Shown here: in pieces, positions 7,717 to 16,202 of the stretch | Layout: every line of letters starts with the position of its first letter | Numbering within the stretch: the first letter of the stretch is position 1 | Source: an uncultured Holophagaceae bacterium | GTDB lineage: Bacteria; Acidobacteriota; Holophagae; Holophagales; Holophagaceae | Assembly (NCBI GenBank): GCA_903937385.1 | Contig: CAIZZF010000023.1 | Span: forward strand, 1-35,276 | Direction: 5' to 3' | Length of the DNA: 35,276 bases | Translations under genes and position numbers: made by a program | The notes under the pieces: model-generated | Databases searched by the model: none | Seen by the model: the letters and a program-made list of their open reading frames with translations, nothing else | What the model was told of the DNA's origin: nothing

Positions 7717-9249
7717 ATGTCTGAACCACTGAGCGACACCCAGCCCACGCTGAAGGCGCCGCTGCTGTTTCTCAGCGTGCTGCTCATCTCAAGCTGCGGG
7801 CTGATCTACGAGCTGGTGGCGGGGACGCTGTCGAGCTACCTGCTGGGAGATTCCGTCACGCAGTTCTCCACGGTGATCGGCGTCTACCTCAGCGCCATGG
7901 GGCTGGGCTCCTACTTGTCGAAGTTCCTGCAGCGCGGCCTGGCCCGGCGCTTCGTGGACCTGGAGCTGGCGGTGGCCCTGGTGGGCGGCTTCTCGGCGCC
8001 GATCCTGTTCCAGGCCTTCGCCCACACCCACGCCTTCCGGGTGGTGCTCTATGGGGTCGTGGCCTCGGTGGGCACCCTGGTGGGGCTGGAGATCCCCATC
8101 CTCATGCGGATCCTCAAGGACCAGATCCGCTTCAAGGACCTGGTGGCGGGCGTCCTCACCCTGGACTACATCGGCGCCCTGTTCGCGTCGCTGCTGTTTC
8201 CCCTGCTGTTCATGCCCAAGCTGGGCCTGGTGCGGACCAGCCTGCTCTTCGGTCTCCTGAACGCCGCCGTGGGGCTGTGGTCCACGCACCTGCTGGTGTC
8301 ACAGCTGGGACCCACCCGGATGATCCGCCTGCGCTGCCTGGCCGTGCTGGCCATCCTGGCGGTGGGGCTGGCCTTCGCCGGGAAGTTCACCCTGGCCGTG
8401 GAGGAGGAGATCTTCGCGGACGAGATCGTCTACGCCCGGGACAGTGAGTACCAGCGCATCGTCCTCACCCGGGGCCGGGGCAGCTTCCAGCTCTTCCTCA
8501 ACGGCAACCTGCAGTTCTCCTCCGCGGACGAGTACCGCTACCACGAGGCCCTGGTGCACCCGGCCTTCGGCGTGAAGCCGGACGCGCGGCGGGTGCTGAT
8601 CTGCGGCGGCGGCGACGGCCTGGCCGTGCGCGAGGTGCTCAAGCACCCATCGGTGCAGGAAGTGGTGCTGGTGGACCTCGACCCGGCCATGACGGACATG
8701 GCCCGGCGCCAGCCCATGGTGCGCGCGCTCAACGGCGCCGCCCTGGACGATCCCCGGGTGCGGGTGGTGAACGCCGACGCCATGGTCTGGCTGCAGGAGA
8801 CCGCCGTGGCCCCCTTCGACCTGGCCCTGGTGGACTTCCCGGATCCCAACACCTACGCCCTCGGCAAGCTCTACACCGCGCGCTTCTACCGCCTGCTCCA
8901 GCGCCGCCTCACCGCGGATGCCGTCATCTCCGTGCAGAGCACCTCACCGCTCATGGCCCGGGAGTCCTTCTGGTGCATCACAGCCACCATGGAGTCCGCA
9001 GGCCTCAAGGTGCGGCCCTACCACCTGGCGGTGCCCTCCTTCGGCGTGTGGGGCTTCGCGCTGGCCTCGAAGCGCGACTTCGCGGTGCCCACCCGGGTGC
9101 TGCCAGGCCTGCGTCACCTGTCCGACGAGGCCACCGCCGCCATGTTTGCCTTCCCCAAGGACATGGACCGGGTGCCGGTGGAGGTGAACCGCCTGGACAA
9201 CCAGGTGCTCGTGCACCTCTACGCCCGGGAGTGGAGACGCTGGTCGTGA
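7717..9249 (+). CDS. Membrane-embedded spermidine-synthase-like aminopropyltransferase
   Basis: A 510-residue two-part protein. The N-terminal ~225 residues hold about seven hydrophobic helices, including SCGLIYELVAGTLSSYLLG and GVYLSAMGLGSYLSK, typical of the membrane type of spermidine synthase. The C-terminal part is a SpeE-like Rossmann domain, with YQRIVLT and LFLNGNLQFSSADEYRYHE for substrate binding, GGGDG at 297-301, VDLDP at 319-323 and VDFPDP with Asp373 and Asp376 near the catalytic position. SpeE moves an aminopropyl group from decarboxylated SAM to a polyamine; the substrate of the membrane form is not established. Start ATG 7717 is preferred to a TTG at 7705. The stop overlaps the next gene (GTGA). 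Confidence 0.85.
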   Translation: MSEPLSDTQPTLKAPLLFLSVLLISSCGLIYELVAGTLSSYLLGDSVTQFSTVIGVYLSAMGLGSYLSKFLQRGLARRFVDLELAVALVGGFSAPILFQAFAHTHAFRVVLYGVVASVGTLVGLEIPILMRILKDQIRFKDLVAGVLTLDYIGALFASLLFPLLFMPKLGLVRTSLLFGLLNAAVGLWSTHLLVSQLGPTRMIRLRCLAVLAILAVGLAFAGKFTLAVEEEIFADEIVYARDSEYQRIVLTRGRGSFQLFLNGNLQFSSADEYRYHEALVHPAFGVKPDARRVLICGGGDGLAVREVLKHPSVQEVVLVDLDPAMTDMARRQPMVRALNGAALDDPRVRVVNADAMVWLQETAVAPFDLALVDFPDPNTYALGKLYTARFYRLLQRRLTADAVISVQSTSPLMARESFWCITATMESAGLKVRPYHLAVPSFGVWGFALASKRDFAVPTRVLPGLRHLSDEATAAMFAFPKDMDRVPVEVNRLDNQVLVHLYAREWRRWS

Positions 9250-10847
9250 AGCGCCGGGACTTCCTGGCGGCGACGGCGGCCGCGGCCCTGCCCCTGGCCT
9301 GCCGCCCAAAGCCTGCCTTCCCCTTCGGCGGCGAGCTGGTGGGCCCCAACCTGGCCCTGGGCCACTGGCTGAGGGGCGGCGCCTTCCCGGAACCTGACCG
9401 CTTCGAGCCCATCTCCACACTCATCGTGGGCGGCGGCGTGGCGGGCCTCAGCGCCGCCTGGCGCCTGGCGGGCGGCGGCCTGGACGACTTCGCGGTGCTG
9501 GAGCTCGAGTCCGAACCCGGAGGCACCTCGCGCTCGGGCCAGAACCACGTCAGCCCCTTCCCCTGGGCGGCCCACTACCTGCCGGTGCCAGACCGGGGCA
9601 ACCACGCGGTGCTGCGGCTGCTGAAGGAGTGCGGCGTGCTCGAAGGCTTCGATGCCAAGGGCGACCCGATGTTTGCCGAGGAGGCCACGGTGCGGGCCCC
9701 GGAGGAGCGCATCTTCGCCCACGGGCAGTGGTGGGAGGGCCTCTACCTGCGCGCCGGGGCCAGCCCCGAGGACGAGCGGCAGTACCACGCCTTCTTCCGC
9801 GAGGTGGACCACTGGGCGGCCTTCCGCGACCGCCGGGGCCGGCCCGCCTTCAGCATTCCGCGCTCCCGCTGCTCGGACGCCCCGGAGGCCCGGGCCCTGG
9901 ACCAGCTCACCTTCGCCGCCTGGCTGGACCAGCGCGGGCTGCAGTCGCCGCGCCTGCGCTGGCTGCTGGGCTACGCCTGCCGCGACGACTACGGCTCCCG
10001 CCTGGAGACCACCAGCGCCTGGGCCGGCCTCTTCTACTTCGCCGCCCGCAAACAAGGCCCCGGCGAGGACTCCCGCCCCCTGCTGACCTGGCCCCAGGGC
10101 AACGGCTTCCTGGTGGACCACCTGCGCCGGGCCAGCGGCGACCGCCTGCGCTGCGGCGTGGCCGCCACGGCGATCCGGCCGGACCGGGACGGCCTTTGGG
10201 TCACCGCCTGGGACGCCGTGAACCAGCGCCGCCTGGGCTGGCGGGCCCGCCGGGTGATCTTCGCGGGACCGCAGCACGTGGCCAAGCACGTGGTGGAGGG
10301 CCTGGACCGCCCCGCCGCGGCCCGCATCCGCAACGCCCCCTGGCTGGTGGCCAACCTCACCCTCCGTGCCCGGCCCAAGGAGCCCACCTTTCCCCTGGCC
10401 TGGGACAACGTGCTGCGCGACAGCGAGGCCCTGGGCTACGTGGCCGCCACCCACCAGAGCCTGCGCGACCACGGCCCCACGGTGCTGACCTGGTACCGGC
10501 CCTTCGCCGGCGCCGACTGCGATGCAGAGCGCGCTCGGATGCGGGGGCTTGACTGGCCCGCCTGCGCCCGCATGGTCCTGGAAGACCTGCGGCCCGCCCA
10601 CCCGGACCTCGTGGAGCTGGTCACACGCCTGGATGTCATGCGCTGGGGCCACGCCATGGTGCGCCCGACCCCGGGCCTGCTCTGGGACCCGGAATTCCTC
10701 GCCTTGTCCCGGCCCTTCGGCGCCGTGCACTTCGCCCACACCGAGCTGAGCGGCTTCGCCCTGTTCGAGGAGGCCCAGGACCACGGCGTCCGGGCCGCCG
10801 AGGAGGTGCTGACGGCCCTGGGACGGCGCGGAGCGAGCTGGCGCTGA
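9246..10847 (+). CDS. Tat/lipoprotein FAD-dependent amine-oxidase-like oxidoreductase
   Basis: A 533-residue flavoprotein. It begins VKRRDFLAATAAAALPLAC, a twin-arginine signal running into a lipobox-like LAC, so export and lipid anchoring are likely. A dinucleotide-binding GGGVAGLSAA (Gly62-67 region) followed by LELESEPGGTSRSG is typical of flavin amine oxidases and phytoene-desaturase-like enzymes. The C-terminus has the family-like GHAMVRPTPG and HFAHTELSG segments. It probably oxidises an amine or other periplasmic substrate; next to an aminopropyltransferase, a polyamine product is an attractive inference. The GTG start at 9246 overlaps the upstream TGA by 3 nt and places the RR motif right at the N-terminus, which decides the start. 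Confidence 0.85.
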   Translation: MKRRDFLAATAAAALPLACRPKPAFPFGGELVGPNLALGHWLRGGAFPEPDRFEPISTLIVGGGVAGLSAAWRLAGGGLDDFAVLELESEPGGTSRSGQNHVSPFPWAAHYLPVPDRGNHAVLRLLKECGVLEGFDAKGDPMFAEEATVRAPEERIFAHGQWWEGLYLRAGASPEDERQYHAFFREVDHWAAFRDRRGRPAFSIPRSRCSDAPEARALDQLTFAAWLDQRGLQSPRLRWLLGYACRDDYGSRLETTSAWAGLFYFAARKQGPGEDSRPLLTWPQGNGFLVDHLRRASGDRLRCGVAATAIRPDRDGLWVTAWDAVNQRRLGWRARRVIFAGPQHVAKHVVEGLDRPAAARIRNAPWLVANLTLRARPKEPTFPLAWDNVLRDSEALGYVAATHQSLRDHGPTVLTWYRPFAGADCDAERARMRGLDWPACARMVLEDLRPAHPDLVELVTRLDVMRWGHAMVRPTPGLLWDPEFLALSRPFGAVHFAHTELSGFALFEEAQDHGVRAAEEVLTALGRRGASWR

Positions 10848-11305
10848 AGCGGGTTCCTTCAAGAAAACGGTGGAACCGCAGATGACCCCGATCGACGCAG
10901 CTGGGCGCCGACGCCCGGTAGGGGAGCTTCTCGGTATCGGCTGCGCCGATACGCGAGGCCTACAGACATCTGGCGGTGATCAGATCCAATCCCGCTGGAG
11001 GTGCCTCCAGGAGAGATCCCGACTGCTGATCCCCATTCGGCGCTTTCTTTTGGCTCCAAACCGGTGTTCTTCGGTGGCTCAAAGGCTTTTCCCTGCATCG
11101 GCCAGATGCCTGTTGTGATGTCCAGCACATGATGGTCCGGATGCACCCCGATGGCGACAGGTGTAGTCATCTCTTTTTTCTCACGCAGCCCTTGCAGGTC
11201 AACCACCTAGAGCTTCTTTTCAGCGACCCTGACGACCATTAAATCTCTTATGAATTCATTGGAATAAATGGTTTTATCTTGACCAATCAGGGCCGCTGTC
11301 GTGGC
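10848..11305. other. Repeat-bearing spacer without a supported gene
   Basis: About 460 bp of lower-GC sequence between the flavoprotein gene and the respiratory operon. It contains the second 31-bp palindrome. Short frames run through the palindrome on both strands and lack ribosome sites or family signals. The right end (11215-11280) is AT-rich and is the likely place for the promoter of the gene at 11306, although I cannot point to convincing -35/-10 boxes. Confidence 0.55.
10927..10957. repeat. 31-bp dispersed palindrome, copy 2
   Basis: This copy matches 3042-3072 at 30 of 31 positions. Its core 10934-10952 is a perfect hairpin: 8-bp arms GTATCGGC and GCCGATAC with loop TGC. The stem extends outward through CTCG/CGAG with a bulged G. 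It looks like a REP-like intergenic element. Confidence 0.8.
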
Positions 11306-13102
11306 ATGGAACCTATCAACTCACCTCCCAGCCTCGATTGCGCCCCCCAGGAGCCTTGCCTCGTGTCCACCCCCTCTAGCCAGCCCGGCGTCCCCCCCCC
11401 AGGGTCAGGCCTGGAGGCGCGGGTGGCCTCGCTGGAGACGGCCCTCGCCGCGGTGCTGGAGCGGGTCGCCGTGCTGGAGGCGGGCGCCCCGCTGGCCCTG
11501 CCCAAGGCCAGCCCGGTAGCAACGCCTGCGGTCCTCGTAGAGCCGCCCCCGGCCCTGCCCAGCGGGGTCCAGATCATGGGCCTCATCGGCAAGGTCTGTC
11601 TCATCCTCGGCGGCGGGTTCTTCATCCGGACCCTGGCCGAGGCCGGCCGCCTGCCCAACGCCATGAGTGTGGCCCTGGGCCTGACCTATGCCCTGGCCTG
11701 GGCGCTCATCGCCCTCCGCGACAAGCAGGCCATGGTGGCCACCTTCGACGCCCTGGCCTCCATCCTCATCGCCTACCCCCTCGTGGTGGAATCCACCGTG
11801 CGGTTCAAGTGGCTGGCCCCGGAAGTGGCGGCCCCCCTCCTGCTCGCGGTCACCGTCATGCACACCGTCGTCGCCTGGCGCCGGGACCTCCAGCCCATGG
11901 TCTGGATGGCCACCCTGGGCGCCCTGGGCTCGGCCCTGGTCATGATGGCCGCCACCCACGCCCTGGAGCCCTTCCTGACGGTGCTGCTGATCCTGGGCCT
12001 GGGCTCGCTCTGGCTCACCTACGACCGCCGCTGGCAGGGCCTCCGCTGGCCCACGGCCCTGGCCGCCAACCTCGGCGCCCTGGTGCTGGCCTACCTGGCG
12101 GGCTGGACCGGCGGCCCCCCCGAGGGCTACCTGCACCTCAGCGCCACCCGCGCCATGGGCTTCACCCTGGCGCTGGCGGCGGGCTACCTCGGCAGCTTCG
12201 CCTGGCGCCTGCTGAAGCAGCGCCGGGTGGTCGGCGCCTTCGAGCGCACTCAGACCTTGCTGGCCCTGGTGGTGGGCCTCGGCGGCGCGCTCCGCCTGGC
12301 CCTGACCTCCGGGTCCGGGGCTGGCCTCCTGGGCGTCGGTGCGATCCTCACCGGCGCGGCCTGCTACGCCGCCGCAGCGCCCTTCGCCCGGGACGAAGAA
12401 GCGACCGGCGCCAACTTCACTTACTTCTCGCTCCTGGCTACCTTCCTGCTGCTGCTGGGAGGCGGCATGGTCGCCCCGCTGCCCTGGTTCGGCGTGCTGG
12501 CAGGGATCCTGGGCCTGGGTGCCCTGATCGGAACCGTCCGGACGCAGCGCCCCATCCTCCTGCTGCAGAGTGCGGTCTACCTTGCGGTGGCCTGTGGCGG
12601 CTCGGGTCTGCTCCGATGGACCTTCCAGGCCTTCCTGGGCCCGACGGGTTCCGGGCCTGCCCCCGCGCTGGCGATGGGCTGCGCTCTGGCGCTCTTGGCC
12701 GGCGCCGTCGGCTATGCCCTCACCCGCCCCCCGGCGCCGGAAGGCAGGCCGCAGCTCCAGCCCTTCACCCTCCTGGCCGGGGGCCTGGTCGTCCTGAGCC
12801 TGGGCGCCCTGGCGGTCTGGCTCATCGGCCCCGCCCGGGCCTCGGGACCAGCGGAGCTGGCCCGCCTGGCGGTGGGCCGCACGGCCGTGCTCACGACCCT
12901 GACCATCGGCCTGGCCTGGTCGGCCCGCCGGATCCCGACTCTGGATCTGCGTTGGCTCGTGTATCCGTTCCTCGCATTGGCTACCATTAAGTTCCTTTTC
13001 GAAGACATGGCCGTGGGCCACCCGCTGACCCTTTTCCTGGCCTTCATGTTCCTAGGCACCACGTTCATCCTCGCTCCCCGTCTGCTGAAGGTGACTCCAT
13101 GA
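11306..13102 (+). CDS. Polytopic membrane protein, DUF2339-like
   Basis: About 598 residues. A polar Pro-rich start is followed by a short coiled coil (about 40-65, LEARVASLETALAAVLERV) and then some 15 hydrophobic helices to the C-terminus, with few charged loops. The first helix region, IGKVCLILGGGFFIRTLAEAG, resembles the first helix of DUF2339 proteins, and the coiled-coil-then-membrane layout also fits, but the assignment is tentative. A TTG at 11279 would add 9 residues. The stop overlaps the cytochrome gene by 4 nt (ATGA), placing this protein in the same operon as the tetrahaem/Fe-S/NrfD module. It could be an assembly factor or an extra membrane subunit; no cofactor motif is seen. 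Confidence 0.65.
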   Translation: MEPINSPPSLDCAPQEPCLVSTPSSQPGVPPPGSGLEARVASLETALAAVLERVAVLEAGAPLALPKASPVATPAVLVEPPPALPSGVQIMGLIGKVCLILGGGFFIRTLAEAGRLPNAMSVALGLTYALAWALIALRDKQAMVATFDALASILIAYPLVVESTVRFKWLAPEVAAPLLLAVTVMHTVVAWRRDLQPMVWMATLGALGSALVMMAATHALEPFLTVLLILGLGSLWLTYDRRWQGLRWPTALAANLGALVLAYLAGWTGGPPEGYLHLSATRAMGFTLALAAGYLGSFAWRLLKQRRVVGAFERTQTLLALVVGLGGALRLALTSGSGAGLLGVGAILTGAACYAAAAPFARDEEATGANFTYFSLLATFLLLLGGGMVAPLPWFGVLAGILGLGALIGTVRTQRPILLLQSAVYLAVACGGSGLLRWTFQAFLGPTGSGPAPALAMGCALALLAGAVGYALTRPPAPEGRPQLQPFTLLAGGLVVLSLGALAVWLIGPARASGPAELARLAVGRTAVLTTLTIGLAWSARRIPTLDLRWLVYPFLALATIKFLFEDMAVGHPLTLFLAFMFLGTTFILAPRLLKVTP

Positions 13103-13671
13103 CCCGACTCCTGCGCCTGTGCATCCTCCCCTGGATGGCGGCCTGCCTGCTGGCCTTCGCGGCCACGGCGGTGACCGCCGAGGAACACAAGAAGCACGCC
13201 GCCGCGGCGGTGGAGGCCCCCAAGGACCTGGTGCAGGTGCCCAAGCCGCCCTTCAGCGAGGGGATCTTCCCCTGCAGCCAGTGCCATGACCCCAAGTCCA
13301 TGGCGCCGAACACGACCCGGCGCGTGCTGAAGGACATGCACACCGACATCTCCCTCCACCACGGACCCGACACCCGCTGGTGCCTGGACTGCCACGATGC
13401 CTACAACCGGGACAACCTCCACCTCGCCAACGGCAAGCTGGTGTCCTTCAACACCTCCTACCAGCTCTGTGGCCAGTGCCACGGCGACAAGCTGCGCGAC
13501 TGGCGCGTGGGCATCCACGGGAAACGCACGGGGAGCTGGAACGGCGCGAAGCAGTACCTGCTCTGCGTGCACTGCCACAACCCGCACTCGCCCCACTTCA
13601 AGTCGCTGAAACCCATGCCCCCGCCAGCCCGGCCCGAGGCGATCCAGCTCAAGAACGGAGGTGCCAAATGA
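13099..13671 (+). CDS. Tetrahaem c-type cytochrome
   Basis: A 190-residue exported protein. The N-terminus (residues 1-27, ending TAVTA-E) is a Sec signal peptide or signal anchor. Four CxxCH haem sites are at residues 59-63 (CSQCH), 95-99 (CLDCH), 124-128 (CGQCH) and 156-160 (CVHCH), with additional His residues available as distal ligands (for example in DMHTDISLHH). It should be a periplasmic electron carrier subunit accepting electrons from, or feeding them to, the membrane Fe-S/NrfD pair encoded just downstream. The layout resembles the cytochrome/ferredoxin/NrfD quinone oxidoreductases of Fe(III)- and sulfur-respiring bacteria (Cbc-, Act- or Nrf-type). It overlaps both neighbours by ATGA. 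Confidence 0.93.
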   Translation: MTRLLRLCILPWMAACLLAFAATAVTAEEHKKHAAAAVEAPKDLVQVPKPPFSEGIFPCSQCHDPKSMAPNTTRRVLKDMHTDISLHHGPDTRWCLDCHDAYNRDNLHLANGKLVSFNTSYQLCGQCHGDKLRDWRVGIHGKRTGSWNGAKQYLLCVHCHNPHSPHFKSLKPMPPPARPEAIQLKNGGAK

Positions 13672-14600
13672 TGGACCAGGACGCTTGCCAGCCCAGCCCT
13701 GGCGCTCCTTGCCCCTCCGGCGAGAACAACGGCCGCCGGGAGTTCCTCGGTGCCGCCGTCGCTGCCGTGGCCACGGCCCTGACCGGCTGCGGCAAGCTCA
13801 GCAAGGAGGAGTTCCTCCAGCACAACTTCCGCGAGCTCTCGAAGGAGGAGGTCCTCACGGTCATCGAGCGCCTCGAGAAGGAATACAAGGAGAAGTACGG
13901 CAAGGACGTCAAGGTCGCCAACACGCCCGCCCTGCCCGGCGTGATGTTCGGCTACGCCCTGGACCTGAGCCGCTGCATCGGCTGCCGGCGCTGCGTCCAC
14001 GCCTGCGTCAAGGAGAACAACCAGTCCCGGGATCCGGAGATCCAGTGGATCCGCGTGCTGGAGATGGAGAAGGAGGAGGGCGTCAACCTCCAGGTCGCCG
14101 AGCAGTACTACAACCCCGCCGAAGTCCCCCGCGAGGGCCACTTCTACATGCCCGTCCAGTGCCAGCAGTGCAAGAAACCGCCCTGCGTCAAGGTCTGCCC
14201 TGTGGGCGCCACCTGGAAGGAGAAGGACGGCATCGTGGTGGTGGACTACAACTGGTGCATCGGCTGCCGCTACTGCATGGCCGCCTGCCCCTACGGCGCG
14301 CGGCACTTCAACTGGGGTGAGCCGAACCTGCCCAGCAAGGACGTCAACACCGACACCCACTACCTGGGCAACCGCCCCCGCGCCAAGGGCGTGGTGGAGA
14401 AGTGCACCTTCTGCGTCCAGCGCACCCGCAAGGGCCTCTACACCGCCTGCGTGGAGGTCTGCCCCACCGGCTCGCGGAAGTTCGGCAACCTGCTCGACAA
14501 GGAAAGCGAGATCCGCTACGTCCTTGAGAACAAGCGCGTCTTCAAGTTCAAGGAAGAGCTGAACACTCAACCCAACTTCTTCTACTTCTACGGGGTGTGA
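13668..14600 (+). CDS. Tat-exported 4x[4Fe-4S] ferredoxin subunit (NrfC/DsrO/HmeA-like)
   Basis: 310 residues. A Tat signal, GRREFLGAAVAAVATALTGC (about 24-43), ends in a lipobox-like Cys. Four cysteine groups follow: 103/106/109/113 (CIGCRRCVHAC), 165/168/173/177, 197/200/203/207 (CIGCRYCMAAC) and 246/249/261/265, giving sixteen Cys for four [4Fe-4S] clusters in the DMSO-reductase-B/NrfC pattern. It would wire the NrfD-like quinone-binding subunit (14605) to the tetrahaem cytochrome (13099). The start ATG at 13668 overlaps the upstream TGA (ATGA); a second ATG follows at once. The region between signal and first cluster (residues 44-100) is helical and highly charged (EKEYKEKYGKD). Confidence 0.92.
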   Translation: MMDQDACQPSPGAPCPSGENNGRREFLGAAVAAVATALTGCGKLSKEEFLQHNFRELSKEEVLTVIERLEKEYKEKYGKDVKVANTPALPGVMFGYALDLSRCIGCRRCVHACVKENNQSRDPEIQWIRVLEMEKEEGVNLQVAEQYYNPAEVPREGHFYMPVQCQQCKKPPCVKVCPVGATWKEKDGIVVVDYNWCIGCRYCMAACPYGARHFNWGEPNLPSKDVNTDTHYLGNRPRAKGVVEKCTFCVQRTRKGLYTACVEVCPTGSRKFGNLLDKESEIRYVLENKRVFKFKEELNTQPNFFYFYGV

Positions 14601-14604
14601 GCCA

Positions 14605-15864
14605 ATGACCACGCTGAGGAATTTCTCACGGTTCATCACCGACACGCTCCGGATGATCACCACCGGGGGCCCGGTCTACTACCTGTGGGTGGGCTTCCTG
14701 CTCCTGCTGATCGCCTTCGGCGCCAACGCCTACATCGGCCAGATCCACAACGGGCTCCTCGTCACGAACATGCGTGACCAGGTCTCGTGGGGCTTCTACA
14801 TCGGCAACTTCACCTTCCTGGTGGGCGTGGCCGCGGCCGCCATCATGCTGGTGATCCCCGCCTACATCTACGACTGGGAGCCCATCAAGGAGATCACCAT
14901 CCTCGGCGAGATGCTGGCCATCAGCGCTCTGGTCATGTGCCTGGGCTTCGTCATGGTGGACATCGGCCGTCCCGACCGCTTCTGGCACATCATGCCCCTG
15001 GTGGGCCGCCTCAATTGGCCCCAGTCCATGCTGGCCTGGGACGTGCTGGTGCTGAACGCCTACCTGGTCCTGAACTACTTCGTGGTGACCTACCTGCTCT
15101 ACTGCGCCTACACCGAGCGCCACTACGTCAAGAAGCTGGTGACGCCCCTGGTGCTGCTGTCCATCCCCATGGCCGTCAGCATCCACACCTGCACCGCCTA
15201 CCTCTACAACGGCCTGGCCTCCCGCCCCTTCTGGAACTCCGCCATCCTGGCCCCGCGCTTCCTGGCCTCGGCCTTCTGCTCGGGCCCGGCCATCCTGCTG
15301 ATCCTGCTCCAGATCCTGCGGAAGACCACGAAGCTCTCCATCAAGGACGAGGCCATCTTCAAGATTGCCGAACTCATGGCCTACACCATGGGCTTCAACC
15401 TCTTCCTGACCGCCGCGGAGTCCTTCAAGGAGCTCTACTCGGGCACCGAGCACATGGTCTATTTCCAGTACCTGCTGTTCGGCCTCAAGGGCCACAACAC
15501 CCTGGTGCCCTACGCCTGGGCGTCGATCATCTTCGGCGCTATCGCCTTCATCCTCTTCCTGGTGCCCAAGACCCGCACCAACTGGGTGACCCTCAACATC
15601 GGCTGCGTGCTCATCTACGCCAGCGTCTACATCGAGAAGGGCATGGGCCTCATCATCCCCGGCCTGACCCCTGACGCCCTGGGTGAGATCTACGTCTACA
15701 CGCCCTCCATCACTGAGATCTCCGTGGCCGCGGGCATCTTCGCCCTGGGCTTCCTGGTCTTCACCCTCATGCTGAAGGCCGCCGTGCCCATGATGCTCGG
15801 CGAGTTCACCATCAGCCGCGGCAGGAAGGGCGCCCAGCCCGCCAAGTCCGACGGGCACGCCTGA
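14605..15864 (+). CDS. NrfD/PsrC-family membrane subunit (HmeB/DsrP-like)
   Basis: 419 residues with about ten membrane helices. The motifs NMRDQVSWGFYIGNFTFLVGV, DIGRPDRFWHIM and the W-x-M-L-A-W-D-V-L segment are typical of the long NrfD form found with DsrO/HmeA-type ferredoxins. NrfD proteins bind menaquinone near the periplasmic face and pass electrons to or from the Fe-S subunit; some are proposed to move protons. The start ATG lies 4 bp after the ferredoxin stop. It is the last gene of the respiratory operon: a 19-bp-stem terminator follows 36 bp downstream. Electron direction (quinol oxidation or quinone reduction) cannot be read from sequence. Confidence 0.92.
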   Translation: MTTLRNFSRFITDTLRMITTGGPVYYLWVGFLLLLIAFGANAYIGQIHNGLLVTNMRDQVSWGFYIGNFTFLVGVAAAAIMLVIPAYIYDWEPIKEITILGEMLAISALVMCLGFVMVDIGRPDRFWHIMPLVGRLNWPQSMLAWDVLVLNAYLVLNYFVVTYLLYCAYTERHYVKKLVTPLVLLSIPMAVSIHTCTAYLYNGLASRPFWNSAILAPRFLASAFCSGPAILLILLQILRKTTKLSIKDEAIFKIAELMAYTMGFNLFLTAAESFKELYSGTEHMVYFQYLLFGLKGHNTLVPYAWASIIFGAIAFILFLVPKTRTNWVTLNIGCVLIYASVYIEKGMGLIIPGLTPDALGEIYVYTPSITEISVAAGIFALGFLVFTLMLKAAVPMMLGEFTISRGRKGAQPAKSDGHA

Positions 15865-15900
15865 CGGTTCGCACGCCCTTAACCCGGGCAGTCATCACCC

Positions 15901-15942
15901 ACAGAAAAAGAGCTGCAGAAGCATCTGCAGCTCTTTTTCTGT
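15901..15942. terminator. Strong bidirectional intrinsic terminator
   Basis: A perfect 19-bp inverted repeat (15901-15919 with 15924-15942) around the tetraloop AGCA. The GC-rich core GAGCTGCAGA is flanked by an A5 run on the left and a T5 run on the right, so the stem can terminate transcription in both directions. It closes the respiratory operon ending at 15864. Confidence 0.88.
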
Positions 15943-16007
15943 TCCAGAAGATGCTGCGGTGGGATGAAAATCAGCCTTGGTGCCACCCGACCGATAAGGG
16001 GGGCATC

Positions 16008-16202
16008 ATGGCTGTTGCTGGCAAGTTCCCCGGTACTGGTATCGACCTTCGTACTCAGGCCGAAGCCTTCGTGCGAAGCAAGGCCATCACGTCGCCTGAA
16101 GCCCCACCGTCCAGGTCGCTCGAAGCCACTCAGGAGTTGCTTCCGATATCGGAACGGCAAGCGGGGACGAGCGTACCAAGATCAGCGGAGAGATTCGGAT
16201 GA
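16008..16202 (+). CDS. Small ORF coupled to the downstream sensor kinase
   Basis: A 64-residue ORF with a strong AAGGGGGG ribosome site (15996-16003) and an ATG four bases on. Its TGA overlaps the ATG of the histidine kinase gene (ATGA at 16199-16202). The product is soluble and polar, starting [21 protein letters not shown], without a membrane helix or known domain. It is either a real small protein co-translated with the kinase or a leader ORF that opens the kinase start site. Confidence is limited by its short length and by less typical codon use toward the end. Confidence 0.5.
   Translation: MAVAGKFPGTGIDLRTQAEAFVRSKAITSPEAPPSRSLEATQELLPISERQAGTSVPRSAERFG

Noticed and set aside
10859-11206. 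115-residue minus-strand frame in the spacer
   Set aside because: It runs through the 31-bp palindrome, lacks a ribosome site and resembles no family; composition is spacer-like.
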